From: Acinetobacter sp. XS-4
GTDB taxonomy: Bacteria; Pseudomonadota; Gammaproteobacteria; Pseudomonadales; Moraxellaceae
Length of the DNA stretch: 64,000 bases
Assembly (NCBI RefSeq): GCF_023920705.1
Contig: NZ_CP094657.1
Span: 3,348,001 to 3,412,000 of the forward strand
Direction: 5' to 3'
Made by a program: the position numbers and the translations under genes
Shown: positions 1 through 7,904 of the stretch, in pieces
Layout: every line of letters starts with the position of its first letter
Position numbering within the stretch: position 1 is the stretch's first letter
The notes under the pieces: generated by a model
The model's input: only the letters and a program-made list of their open reading frames with translations
Databases searched by the model: none
Told to the model about the DNA's origin: nothing

Positions 1-402
1 GCAACTAAAGCAACGGCGAAAAAAGACAAAGCTGCCGAGAAAAAAGCTGCCCCTGTTCCAGCAGTGGGTGAAGCTGAAATTATCGGTATCGAAGACTTCT
101 TAAAAGTTGACTTGCGTGTTGCTCAAGTCGTTGAAGCTGGTACTGTTGAAGGTTCAGATAAATTACTTCAACTGACGTTAGACGTTGGTGAAGCTGAACC
201 ACGTAATGTATTCAGTGGTATTCGTAGCCAATATGCACCAGAAGATTTAAAAGGTAAATTGGTTGTCATGGTAGCTAACCTTGCACCACGTAAAATGCGT
301 TTTGGCGTTTCAAACGGAATGGTACTTGCTGCTGGAAATGGTGAAGGTATTTTCATTATTTCTCCCGATACAGGCGCGAAACCAGGCGATAAAGTTTCTT
401 AA
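1..402 (+). CDS. metG: Methionyl-tRNA synthetase, C-terminal part (5' end outside window)
   Basis: The frame is open from base 1, so this is the 3' end of a longer gene. The first ~20 codons form an Ala/Lys-rich linker, followed by a ~110-residue OB-fold tRNA-binding domain ([12 protein letters not shown], then NVFSGIR and [14 protein letters not shown]). This domain forms the C-terminal dimerisation and tRNA-binding module of bacterial MetRS, the enzyme that charges tRNA-Met in the cytoplasm. A free-standing CsaA/YgjH-like protein would look similar, but the charged linker running in from upstream favours MetRS. The catalytic Rossmann domain is not visible here. A strong hairpin terminator follows the stop codon. 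Confidence 0.85.
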   Translation, partial: ATKATAKKDKAAEKKAAPVPAVGEAEIIGIEDFLKVDLRVAQVVEAGTVEGSDKLLQLTLDVGEAEPRNVFSGIRSQYAPEDLKGKLVVMVANLAPRKMRFGVSNGMVLAAGNGEGIFIISPDTGAKPGDKVS

Positions 403-413
403 TCTGTCTTAAT

Positions 414-447
414 AAAAAAGCTTCCTAAATTGGAAGCTTTTTTATTT
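414..447 (+). terminator. Rho-independent terminator after metG
   Basis: Stem GCTTCC/GGAAGC extended by A-run/T-run pairs, six-base loop, then a T-rich tail. It lies 12 bases after the metG stop. The A and T tracts on both sides mean it could also stop transcription arriving from the minus-strand genes. Confidence 0.85.
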
Positions 448-510
448 TTGAAATATCAAAACTGAGTGAATTAAAATATTAAATAACTTTAGGAAGCCAG
501 TGCTTTCAAA

Positions 511-846
511 TTATGACCACGGCCACCCTTCACAAGGGTTATTAAATAAAACATGTATGCTCCCTAACTCCTCATTTGTTAAATAACCATTTTTATTTTC
601 ATCTAGATAATGAAATAGCTCTGTTTGCTTATTTTCGCCTTGAAAACGTTTATCGCTTGGCCAGTTATAAGGATAAAAATCTTCAACACGTTGAAATTCT
701 TTTAGGCTATACATACCATCATGATTTAAATCATATTTTTCCTGAAAAAGTTTCCAATCTAAAGAAGCAGGCTCACATGCATTTACCATATTCAAAATAC
801 AGTAAGTTGCACATCCAGCAAGTAACTTAATAGTTAGCTTGCTCAT
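511..846 (-). CDS. Small exported EF-hand protein
   Basis: 111 residues. The N-terminus is a signal peptide (basic start, hydrophobic core) ending in VNAC, so it could be a lipoprotein, though the lipobox is imperfect. Two canonical EF-hand loops follow: DLNHDGMYSLKE and DENKNGYLTNEE, with acidic or Asn/Asp ligands at positions 1, 3 and 5 and Glu at 12. A periplasmic or membrane-anchored calcium-binding protein is therefore likely; its biological role is unknown. Its start codon overlaps the end of the upstream lipoprotein gene by 20 bases, so the two are probably co-transcribed and translationally coupled. Confidence 0.75.
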   Translation of the reverse strand: MSKLTIKLLAGCATYCILNMVNACEPASLDWKLFQEKYDLNHDGMYSLKEFQRVEDFYPYNWPSDKRFQGENKQTELFHYLDENKNGYLTNEELGSIHVLFNNPCEGWPWS

Positions 847-1015
847 GATTATTCACTTGTATATCGGAAATTTTATAATCCTTTTCATGAACCGGAGTAC
901 CCACAATACTCATGGTCCGCTCATTTGCTGGCTGTTGCTTACTCATTGTTCTCATCTCACATCCTGTAGTTAAGATGAGAAAAACTACAGAAATGCTCAC
1001 CATTAGTTTTTTCAT
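827..1015 (-). CDS. Small lipoprotein
   Basis: 62 residues. The N-terminus MKKLMVSISVVFLILTTGC is a classic lipoprotein signal with lipobox LTTGC, followed by a short polar region with no recognisable domain. A GAGGA ribosome-binding site precedes the ATG. It is the first gene of a two-gene unit with the EF-hand protein. Function unknown; membrane anchoring is inferred from the lipobox only. Confidence 0.7.
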   Translation of the reverse strand: MKKLMVSISVVFLILTTGCEMRTMSKQQPANERTMSIVGTPVHEKDYKISDIQVNNHEQANY

Positions 1016-1117
1016 AACGTGATCCTCATTTCTTTTTGTTTTATTTATTAAGTTACCACTTTTAAAGTGTTTAAGTGCTAAAAAAGATATTTCAATTTGT
1101 ATATATTTTACGCAAAA

Positions 1118-1147
1118 ATAAAGCCAGACTATAAATAGCTGGCTTTG
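1118..1147 (-). terminator. Terminator of the LysE-family gene
   Basis: Imperfect hairpin with arms AAAGCCAG and CTGGCTTT and further inner pairing. Read on the minus strand it is followed by a T-rich stretch, 22 bases after the LysE-family stop. Confidence 0.7.
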
Positions 1148-1168
1148 GATTTTTTAATTAAAGACTTA

Positions 1169-1792
1169 TCATTTGAAGAAAATTAACTTTAAGCCTAATA
1201 CACTCACAATACTTCCAGCGACTCGGTCAACACCAGTTTTTGCTTTTAAGTACATTGTTCTAGGCTTCTCTGAAGATAACAGCATTGCCACACATGAGTA
1301 CCAACCAGCATCAATCATAAAACAAATCACTGGTAATGCGACGTAGTAATAATTTGGGATTTCTTTTGGCAACAAAGCAGTGAATACACTGGCTAGCACC
1401 ACTGCAATTTTCGGATTACTTAACTGTGTAATAAGACCATAACGATATGCCTGTTTATAGGTCATTTTTGATTTGCCATCATTTTCCATGGCAATTGGTT
1501 CTTTGGCATGTTTAATAATTTTAAAAGCCAGCCAAAGCAAATACAGCCCACCACCAATTTTTAAAATCAAATAAGCTGAAGGTACTGCTAATAAAACTGC
1601 TTGTAACCCCATAACAGCTAATAGGCCAAACAGAGCTGCGCCTGTCCCCGTCCCTAATGCTGTAAACAACCCATGTTTACGTGATTTAGAAATCGAATTT
1701 TGCGCAACATAAATAAAGCTTGGCCCAGGGCTTATTGCTCCAAGCATCAATGCCATTGCAATTGAAAAAAGAGGAATAAGGGACTCAAACAT
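1169..1792 (-). CDS. LysE/RhtB-family amino-acid exporter
   Basis: 207 residues, the usual length of the family, with about six hydrophobic segments. The N-terminus carries the family signature AISPGPSFIYVAQNS and a Gly-rich region (FTALGTGTGAALFG); a second conserved patch is QLSNPKIAVV. Members export amino acids or related small molecules across the inner membrane using the proton gradient. The substrate cannot be told from sequence. It is divergent from the tetR-MFS operon, sharing a 178-base intergenic region with a palindromic operator, so it could be co-controlled by that regulator. Confidence 0.85.
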   Translation of the reverse strand: MFESLIPLFSIAMALMLGAISPGPSFIYVAQNSISKSRKHGLFTALGTGTGAALFGLLAVMGLQAVLLAVPSAYLILKIGGGLYLLWLAFKIIKHAKEPIAMENDGKSKMTYKQAYRYGLITQLSNPKIAVVLASVFTALLPKEIPNYYYVALPVICFMIDAGWYSCVAMLLSSEKPRTMYLKAKTGVDRVAGSIVSVLGLKLIFFK

Positions 1793-1915
1793 TGTATTGA
1801 CCTAGCATCACGCAATTGCGCGGTATTCTAACAGCTTTTTATGACGCATATAAAAATGCAGAAGATATAAATGATGAAAATTGAATTTTCATGTTTTTAC
1901 AATTTATATCTTCAC

Positions 1916-1935
1916 AACGGACAAAAATGTCCGTT
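1916..1935. promoter_or_regulatory. Palindromic operator, probably of the adjacent TetR regulator
   Basis: A perfect inverted repeat: AACGGACA, four A bases, TGTCCGTT. It lies 35 bases upstream of the tetR-like start in the divergent region shared with the lysE-like gene. Size and symmetry fit a TetR-family dimer site. Binding by this particular regulator is inferred from position. Confidence 0.6.
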
Positions 1936-1970
1936 AAATATATAACCTTTGAAACTCCCCAATCGATGAC

Positions 1971-2540
1971 ATGAGTAAACGTCAAAAAATTGCTGCCCAT
2001 AATCGGGATGAATTACTCAATGCAGCCGAAGAATGTTTTCGTATTCATGGCATTAATGTTCCCTTACAAGTTGTAATTGACCATGCTGGTGTGGGTAGAG
2101 CAACTTTTTACCGCAACTTTTGTGATCGCAAGGCTTTAATTAGTGCGCTTTTAGAGCGTGCGATTACACAGCTAGAGCAAAAAGCAGCTCATTTTCAAGA
2201 ATTCGAGGATGGTTTACTTCGTTTAATTGAAGGACATATTGGGCAACTTCCCAAGCTCGCAATTTTGCAAGATTTTTGGAGAGTAATTGATCGACAAGAC
2301 CCAATTATGTTAAAAATTTATGAACGGCGGAATAATGCACTTAACCCACTGATTGAAAATGCGATAGAGCAAAAACTGTGCAGAGCTGATTTAACTGCCG
2401 ATGACTATGCAATGGTCACTGCAATGTTGGGTTCTTCATTTCAAGGACATGAGCCAGAAGAACAGACTCGCTTAGCAAAACGAGCAATTGAATTACTATT
2501 TCATGGTATTCAAATACAAAAAATTCGAGGGATAGAATGA
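1971..2540 (+). CDS. TetR/AcrR-family transcriptional regulator
   Basis: 189 residues. The N-terminal ~60 residues form the TetR helix-turn-helix (LLNAAEECFRIHG, VIDHAGVGRATFYRNF, DRKALISALL); the rest is a variable helical ligand domain. The gene overlaps the following MFS gene by four bases (ATGA), so they are coupled. The family normally represses a neighbouring transporter until a ligand binds, and the 20-base palindrome just upstream suggests autoregulation of the tetR-MFS-EmrA operon. The inducer is unknown. Confidence 0.9.
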   Translation: MSKRQKIAAHNRDELLNAAEECFRIHGINVPLQVVIDHAGVGRATFYRNFCDRKALISALLERAITQLEQKAAHFQEFEDGLLRLIEGHIGQLPKLAILQDFWRVIDRQDPIMLKIYERRNNALNPLIENAIEQKLCRADLTADDYAMVTAMLGSSFQGHEPEEQTRLAKRAIELLFHGIQIQKIRGIE

Positions 2541-4180
2541 GTAAAACGCCTCGTTATTTAGAAACACCACCCGACTGGACACCAGAAGAGCAACCGACTC
2601 TACCTGGTTCACCAGCTGCTATTGCGCATTCTGTACCTAAGCGGTTTATTTACTTTTTTATTGGTTTATTCATCGCCCTGTCGGCAAGCTTAAGTAATGG
2701 TTTTATTACAGCAAATTTACCCCTAATCCAAGGTGAATATGGCCTGACGCCTTCCGAAGCTGCTTGGCTACCTGCGGCATATGTTATGGCAAATGTCAGT
2801 TCAAACCTGATTTTATTTAAAGCCAGACAACAATATGGCCTGAGAGTATTTTCAGAAATAGGGCTCGTTATTTTTATTGCCGTGCTTGTGTTGCATATTT
2901 TTGTGCATACCTATGAAATGGCACTATTCGCGCGGGTTGTGGCGGGTTTGGCTGGTGCACCACTCAGCTCATTAGGTATGTATTACACCATGCAAGCCTT
3001 TAAAAAAGCAGACATGGCAAAAGGAATATATATCGCCTTCGGCTTTCAGCAACTTGGCGTACCGTTAGCTTGGATTATTTCTCCATTTCTTGTTAGTACA
3101 GACAGTTGGTCTGTACTCTACACTTTCGAACTGGGCCTAGCACTTTGTTGTTTAGCCATGGTGGTTTCATTAAAGTTACCACGTAGCTTAAGAATATATG
3201 TTTTTGAGAAACAAGATTTCTTTACCTTTGCTTTATTGGCTCCAGGTTTTGCCTGCTTATGTATTGTGCTCACGCAAGGCCCAATTTTATGGTGGTTTAA
3301 TAGCGAATGGCTTGCTTACGTTTTAATTGCAGGTTTTAGCTTAGTTGTTTTAGGTTTGCTCTATGAACACTATCGTGCCAATCCATTAATTATGACACGT
3401 TGGTTAGGTGCGTCTTCGACCCTGCGTTTCATTTTTGGTGCTTTTGCTATTCGACTTTTAATGTCAGAGCAAAGCTATGCTGCTGTTAACTTTTTAAAAA
3501 CAATGGGAATGGGTCCTGACCAATTTGTTCCACTCTATGTTGTCATATTAGTGGGGATTTTAAGCGGAACACTTTTTAGTGCACTTACTTTTTCACGCGA
3601 ACGAATTATCTTCCATTTACTTTTTGCAGAGTTCCTCATTCTGGTTGCTTGTGGACTAGATTATCACCTAACCAGTGATGTTCGACCTGTGAATTTCTTT
3701 GCAAGTCAGTTTTTAGTCGGTTTTGCTGGTGGTCTATTTATTGGTCCATTGCTTCTGATTGGTTTTGCGCAAACGCTTGCTAAAGGCCCATCTTACGTAG
3801 TGACCTTTATCGTATTATTTTCTGCTACCCAAACTTTTGGTGGTCTTGTTGGGTCTTCTTTCTTCTCGACCTATCAACAACATCGTACGCAAAACTATCA
3901 GGCAGAGATTATTAAAGATTTAGAACAAGCAGACCCTCTAGTCGCTCAAAGGCTCTCGACCTATCAACGCAGTGCATCCATCACCACTACTGACCCAGCA
4001 TTACAAACAGCTCAATCCATGCGTTCACTTAATCAAGTGGTCACTCGTGAAGCCCAAGTGCGTGCCTACAATGATGTTATTGCTTTAAACGGTATTTTTG
4101 CCGTCGCACTACTCTTATGGGGTGGATTTAATATTGCACGTAGTAAATATCTACAACGCAGAGGAATTAGCCGTCCTTAA
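2537..4180 (+). CDS. MFS drug-efflux transporter, DHA2 (14-TMS, EmrB-like)
   Basis: 547 residues with about 14 hydrophobic segments after a ~35-residue polar cytoplasmic N-terminus. The family's N-terminal pattern is present: ITANLPLIQGEYGLTPSEAAWLPAAYVM, shown here in part as NLPLIQGEYGL and AAWLPAAYV. Such proteins are proton-driven exporters that pair with an EmrA-type adaptor, and one lies 40 bases downstream. A long polar segment near the C-terminus (about residues 450-510) precedes the last membrane helix. No outer-membrane partner is encoded here; a TolC-like protein elsewhere would be needed. Substrate unknown. Confidence 0.88.
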   Translation: MSKTPRYLETPPDWTPEEQPTLPGSPAAIAHSVPKRFIYFFIGLFIALSASLSNGFITANLPLIQGEYGLTPSEAAWLPAAYVMANVSSNLILFKARQQYGLRVFSEIGLVIFIAVLVLHIFVHTYEMALFARVVAGLAGAPLSSLGMYYTMQAFKKADMAKGIYIAFGFQQLGVPLAWIISPFLVSTDSWSVLYTFELGLALCCLAMVVSLKLPRSLRIYVFEKQDFFTFALLAPGFACLCIVLTQGPILWWFNSEWLAYVLIAGFSLVVLGLLYEHYRANPLIMTRWLGASSTLRFIFGAFAIRLLMSEQSYAAVNFLKTMGMGPDQFVPLYVVILVGILSGTLFSALTFSRERIIFHLLFAEFLILVACGLDYHLTSDVRPVNFFASQFLVGFAGGLFIGPLLLIGFAQTLAKGPSYVVTFIVLFSATQTFGGLVGSSFFSTYQQHRTQNYQAEIIKDLEQADPLVAQRLSTYQRSASITTTDPALQTAQSMRSLNQVVTREAQVRAYNDVIALNGIFAVALLLWGGFNIARSKYLQRRGISRP

Positions 4181-4220
4181 TGGCTTTCGTATTTGATGAA
4201 ATAGAAATTGAGATTGATAT

Positions 4221-5342
4221 ATGTCAGATGATCAAAACAAACCGGAACAAACACCTGCTCAGGCACCTGCCAACGAGCCAACACCTGCACCTGCACCTGC
4301 AAGTAAACTGATTCCGACAAAACGCTCAACTCTATTATGGATGTTAGGTGTTCTTATTATCGGTATTTTAGTGATTTTATGGGCATGGAGAATTGGTCCT
4401 TTTGCAACGAGTATTCAGCAAACTGACAATAGTTATGTCAAAGGTAAAACCACGATTTTATCGTCACAAATTAATGGTTATGTTAAAGATGTAGTCGTTA
4501 AAGACTTTGATCATGTCAAGAAAGGTCAAGTGCTCATGCATATTGATGCAACCACTTACGACCAAAAAGTAACACAAGCAGCATCAGGTGTTGAGCAAGC
4601 TAAAAATACCTTAGCCAATCAAACGCAATCCATTGCCCAGAAACAAGCTGACATTGTGGCGGCACAAGCCAAAGTGGATCAAGCCAAAGCTCAATATGAA
4701 CTTTCTTTAGCGCAGCTTAGACGCTATCAACAGTTAGGAAATAGTGGCGCAGCTTCTAAATCTGAACAAGATAAAGCCGCAGCAGATGCTGAAAATAACC
4801 TTGCAGCCCTGAAGCAGGCAGAAGCCAATGTGTTAGTTGCAAATGAAGCACTTAAAACAGCACAAGTTGCAGAAGCGGGATTAGAAGCACAAGTTTCAAG
4901 TGCTAAAGCGCAGTTAGACCAAGCACAAACCACCAAAGACTATAGCGTTATTGTTGCTCCGATGGATGGCCAACTTGGTGAAGTTAACCCTCGTGTTGGG
5001 CAATATGTAGCAGCAGGTTCTCAGTTACTCTACCTCATTCCACAGCAAACTTGGGTAATTGCCAATTTCAAAGAAACCCAAATTGCCAATATGCGAATTG
5101 GTCAGAAGGCATGGTTTACAGTCGATGCAATGAAACACAAAAAATTTACAGGACATGTTGAGCAGATCTCACCTGCTGCCGGTTCCGAGTTCAGTGTGTT
5201 AAAACCTGACAATGCGACAGGAAACTTTACCAAAGTTGTGCAACGAATTGCCGTACGCATTACTATTGATCCAAATCAGGAAGGAATGGAACATTTACGT
5301 CCTGGCATGTCAGTGGTTACTTCTGTCGATACAAATTCGTAA
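4221..5342 (+). CDS. EmrA/HlyD-family membrane-fusion protein
   Basis: 373 residues. A Pro/Ala-rich cytoplasmic N-terminus (~35 residues) precedes a single membrane segment (LLWMLGVLIIGILVILWAW). Next comes a biotinyl-lipoyl-like half (NSYVKGKTTILSSQINGYV), a long Gln/Ala-rich coiled coil (about residues 120-240) and the second lipoyl half plus beta-barrel (IVAPMDGQLGEVNPRVGQYV). This is the periplasmic adaptor of a tripartite efflux pump and would work with the preceding MFS protein. Order tetR-MFS-adaptor suggests a self-contained, ligand-induced efflux operon. Confidence 0.88.
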   Translation: MSDDQNKPEQTPAQAPANEPTPAPAPASKLIPTKRSTLLWMLGVLIIGILVILWAWRIGPFATSIQQTDNSYVKGKTTILSSQINGYVKDVVVKDFDHVKKGQVLMHIDATTYDQKVTQAASGVEQAKNTLANQTQSIAQKQADIVAAQAKVDQAKAQYELSLAQLRRYQQLGNSGAASKSEQDKAAADAENNLAALKQAEANVLVANEALKTAQVAEAGLEAQVSSAKAQLDQAQTTKDYSVIVAPMDGQLGEVNPRVGQYVAAGSQLLYLIPQQTWVIANFKETQIANMRIGQKAWFTVDAMKHKKFTGHVEQISPAAGSEFSVLKPDNATGNFTKVVQRIAVRITIDPNQEGMEHLRPGMSVVTSVDTNS

Positions 5343-5406
5343 ACAGCTTTTTAAAGTTCTATTTAAAAAGTTACAATGTGATCAATCATTATTTTCTCAA
5401 TTTCTA

Positions 5407-6288
5407 ATGTTTGATCACATTGCTCAATCAGTTCCTTATCAACATATTCAACTACCTAATCCCCTGCACCTCGACATTAAGCGGCTAGATTTAATTCACC
5501 CCCAAATCTCGGGTAATAAATTTTTCAAATTAAAATACAATTTGCTTGCCGCAAAACAACAAGCGTTATCACGCGTTTTGACTTTTGGTGGCGCTTATTC
5601 AAACCATATTGCCGCAACTGCATATGCAGCTCATCTTTTTGGCTTTAAAAGTATAGGTATTATTCGTGGGGAAGAATTAGCAACCCAGCCTCTTAACCCA
5701 ACCTTGGCAAAAGCTCAAAGTTTAGGAATGCATTTACATTTTGTCTCGCGCATTGAATATCGCTTGAGGGATGACGCAAACTACCTTCAACAATTACACA
5801 ATCAATTTCCTGAAACTTTCATTATTCCTGAAGGTGGTTCTAATAAGCTAGCAGTACAAGGATGTCAGGAAATTCTCCGTCAAAGCGATTTACAAAACTA
5901 TGATGTGATTTGTTGTGCGGTTGGAACTGGAGGAACGATTTCAGGACTCATTGAACGAAGCGCACCGCATCAAAAGGTTCTAGGATTTTCAGCATTAAAA
6001 GGCGACTTTCTACAACAAGATATTATGCAGTGGACTAAAAAACAGAATTGGTCGCTGACAGATGCTTATTGCTGCGGTGGTTATGCGAAAACTTCATCTG
6101 AATTACTGGCATTTATAGAGAATTTTGAAGAGCGACATGCGATACCCCTTGAACCGATCTATACGGGCAAAATGATGTTCGGTCTGTTTGACCTTATCAA
6201 AAACAATTACTTCCCTGAAGAAACTCGCATTCTGGCAATTCATTCTGGTGGTTTACAAGCAGATATAAGAAATAAACCAAGCTACTGA
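5407..6288 (+). CDS. PLP-dependent ACC deaminase / D-cysteine desulfhydrase-family enzyme
   Basis: 293 residues from the ATG at 5407. The frame is open further upstream, but that part overlaps the adaptor gene and has no better start; no clear ribosome-binding site is visible, so the start is uncertain. Fold type II PLP features are present: GNKFFKLKYNL (the Lys that holds PLP), FGGAYSNH, PEGGSN and the phosphate-binding AVGTGGTISG loop. Family members deaminate 1-aminocyclopropane-1-carboxylate or desulfhydrate D-cysteine. Which reaction applies here cannot be decided by eye. It lies 64 bases after the efflux operon and may be read through from it. Confidence 0.8.
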   Translation: MFDHIAQSVPYQHIQLPNPLHLDIKRLDLIHPQISGNKFFKLKYNLLAAKQQALSRVLTFGGAYSNHIAATAYAAHLFGFKSIGIIRGEELATQPLNPTLAKAQSLGMHLHFVSRIEYRLRDDANYLQQLHNQFPETFIIPEGGSNKLAVQGCQEILRQSDLQNYDVICCAVGTGGTISGLIERSAPHQKVLGFSALKGDFLQQDIMQWTKKQNWSLTDAYCCGGYAKTSSELLAFIENFEERHAIPLEPIYTGKMMFGLFDLIKNNYFPEETRILAIHSGGLQADIRNKPSY

Positions 6289-6405
6289 CTCACAAATATT
6301 TAGGGAGCCTTATTCACCAGAGTGGTAAATGTCTTTAGCATGACTAAGGCTCGGCATGATAGTATATGCCCCTTTTTAATTTTCAAGATTAATCGAGAAC
6401 CTCTT

Positions 6406-7605
6406 ATGTCTAACAGCCATGTCGATGTCATTGTCTTAGGTGCAGGTGCTTCTGGACTCATGTTGGCTGCACATGCTGCTAAACGAGGGCGCTCGGTTTT
6501 AATTTTAGAAAAAGCCAATAAAATTGGTAAAAAGATTTTAATGTCAGGTGGCGGTAAGTGTAACTTTACCAATCTGTATGTCGAACCTGACAATTATATT
6601 TCTCATAATCCGCACTTCGTTATTTCTGCTCTGTCACGCTATAGCAACTGGGACTTTATCGGTTTGGTATGTGACTACAAAATTGCCTATGAAGAACGTA
6701 AACACGGACAATTATTTACGCTAAACGGCGCTAAAGAAATTTTAGAAATGCTTGTGAGTGAGTGTAATAAAACCAAAAATGTAGATATTCAAACCCATTG
6801 TGAAGTTGGACAAATTACGCCATTGGAAAAAGGTGGATTTTCACTAAACACCAATCAAGGACATTACACTTGTGATTCTTTAGTTATTGCCACTGGGGGG
6901 TTATCGATTCCCACATTAGGTGGTTCCGGTTTTGGCTATGAACTGGCACAAAAATTTGGACATCAAGTTTTTCCAACTCGCGCAGGTTTAGTTCCATTTA
7001 CTTTTTCAGATCATATTAAAGAAGTGACCACACGCTTAAGTGGTAATGCTTTGGATGTGACGTTAAGCAACTCAAAAAATAGCTTTACTGAAGCATTATT
7101 ATTTACCCATCGTGGTTTGAGTGGGCCAAGTTCTTTGCAGCTTTCAAACTATTGGAATTCAGGAGAAAGTTTTAAAATTGACTTCTTCCCTAGCCAAGAT
7201 TTAGCAACCTATTTAAAAGATAAAAAGAAAGCACAGCCTAAAGTTTTATTACGTACTCTTCTTAATGAGTTTACTGCCAAAAGTATTATCCAAGAGTTAC
7301 AACAACTCATCTGGTCTGAGCAAAGCGAAATAGCGATTGGCAATATCAGTGATGCACAACTAGATCATATTGCAGAGCAGTTACATGGCTTTGCAGTTAA
7401 ACCGTCTGGAACAGAAGGATATCGTACCGCTGAAGTTACTTTAGGCGGAATAGATACAACTGAAGTATCTTCTAAAACCATGGAAAGTAAAAAGCAGAAA
7501 GGACTGTTTTTTGTTGGAGAAGTGCTCGATGTCACTGGCCATTTAGGGGGCTACAACTTCCAGTGGGCTTGGTCTTCTGCCTATGCTGCTGCCCAATATG
7601 TATAA
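6406..7605 (+). CDS. FAD-dependent oxidoreductase, HI0933/YhiN family
   Basis: 399 residues from the ATG at 6406; a GTG start 28 codons earlier is possible, but the homologous region begins at MSNSHVDVIVLGAGASG. It has an N-terminal Rossmann dinucleotide-binding motif (VLGAGASGLMLA), the family signature KKILMSGGGKCNFTN, and a C-terminal FAD motif (FFVGEVLDVTGHLGGYNFQWAWSS, in part). The family comprises cytosolic flavoproteins with no firmly assigned substrate. It ends one base before the stop of a small convergent gene. Confidence 0.85.
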   Translation: MSNSHVDVIVLGAGASGLMLAAHAAKRGRSVLILEKANKIGKKILMSGGGKCNFTNLYVEPDNYISHNPHFVISALSRYSNWDFIGLVCDYKIAYEERKHGQLFTLNGAKEILEMLVSECNKTKNVDIQTHCEVGQITPLEKGGFSLNTNQGHYTCDSLVIATGGLSIPTLGGSGFGYELAQKFGHQVFPTRAGLVPFTFSDHIKEVTTRLSGNALDVTLSNSKNSFTEALLFTHRGLSGPSSLQLSNYWNSGESFKIDFFPSQDLATYLKDKKKAQPKVLLRTLLNEFTAKSIIQELQQLIWSEQSEIAIGNISDAQLDHIAEQLHGFAVKPSGTEGYRTAEVTLGGIDTTEVSSKTMESKKQKGLFFVGEVLDVTGHLGGYNFQWAWSSAYAAAQYV

Positions 7606-7606
7606 G

Positions 7607-7777
7607 CTAATTTGAGTTTTTCGAACTACTTGATGCGTTCTGTGAATCTTGTGACTGAGAAGTAGTCTGTTTTGAGCTTTCCGACTTACTAAATACAAAT
7701 TTATAAGCACTTGCTAAAAAACCCACCGTAATTCCGGCAATGACAATCGGTGCTAAAAAACGACCTGGTTTCTTCAT
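7607..7777 (-). CDS. Small single-span membrane protein (56 aa)
   Basis: A short frame of 56 residues starting MKKPGRFLAPIVIAGITVG. It has a basic N-terminus, one hydrophobic segment (about residues 8-24), a short basic stretch, and a Ser/Gln/Lys-rich tail of about 25 residues ending SSSKNSN. A strong ribosome-binding site (GAGGAAAA) sits 6-13 bases before the ATG, which supports real translation. It is convergent with the HI0933-like gene, their stops separated by one base. Function unknown. Confidence 0.65.
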   Translation of the reverse strand: MKKPGRFLAPIVIAGITVGFLASAYKFVFSKSESSKQTTSQSQDSQNASSSSKNSN

Positions 7778-7810
7778 CGTATTTTCCTCACTTATTTGTT
7801 TTTATAACGG

Positions 7811-7844
7811 CCAAAAAGAACGACCACTCAATATAGAGTGGTCG
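7811..7844 (-). terminator. Terminator of the mechanosensitive-channel-like gene
   Basis: Perfect nine-base stem CGACCACTC/GAGTGGTCG with a six-base loop. On the minus strand it is followed by a T-rich tract, about 60 bases after the stop at 7905. Confidence 0.85.
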
Positions 7845-7904
7845 AACTTATCACAAAAATCAAAGATTTTTTGTACTGTTTATCTGAAATTCAATTTAAC
7901 TCCC

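Noticed and set aside
64..402. Free-standing small tRNA-binding protein starting at GTG 64
   Set aside because: The frame is open to base 1 with a linker-like Ala/Lys-rich sequence, so it is better read as the end of MetRS.
5212..5406. Upstream extension of the ACC deaminase-like gene
   Set aside because: The extension overlaps the adaptor gene in another frame and has no family similarity; the ATG at 5407 fits the family start.
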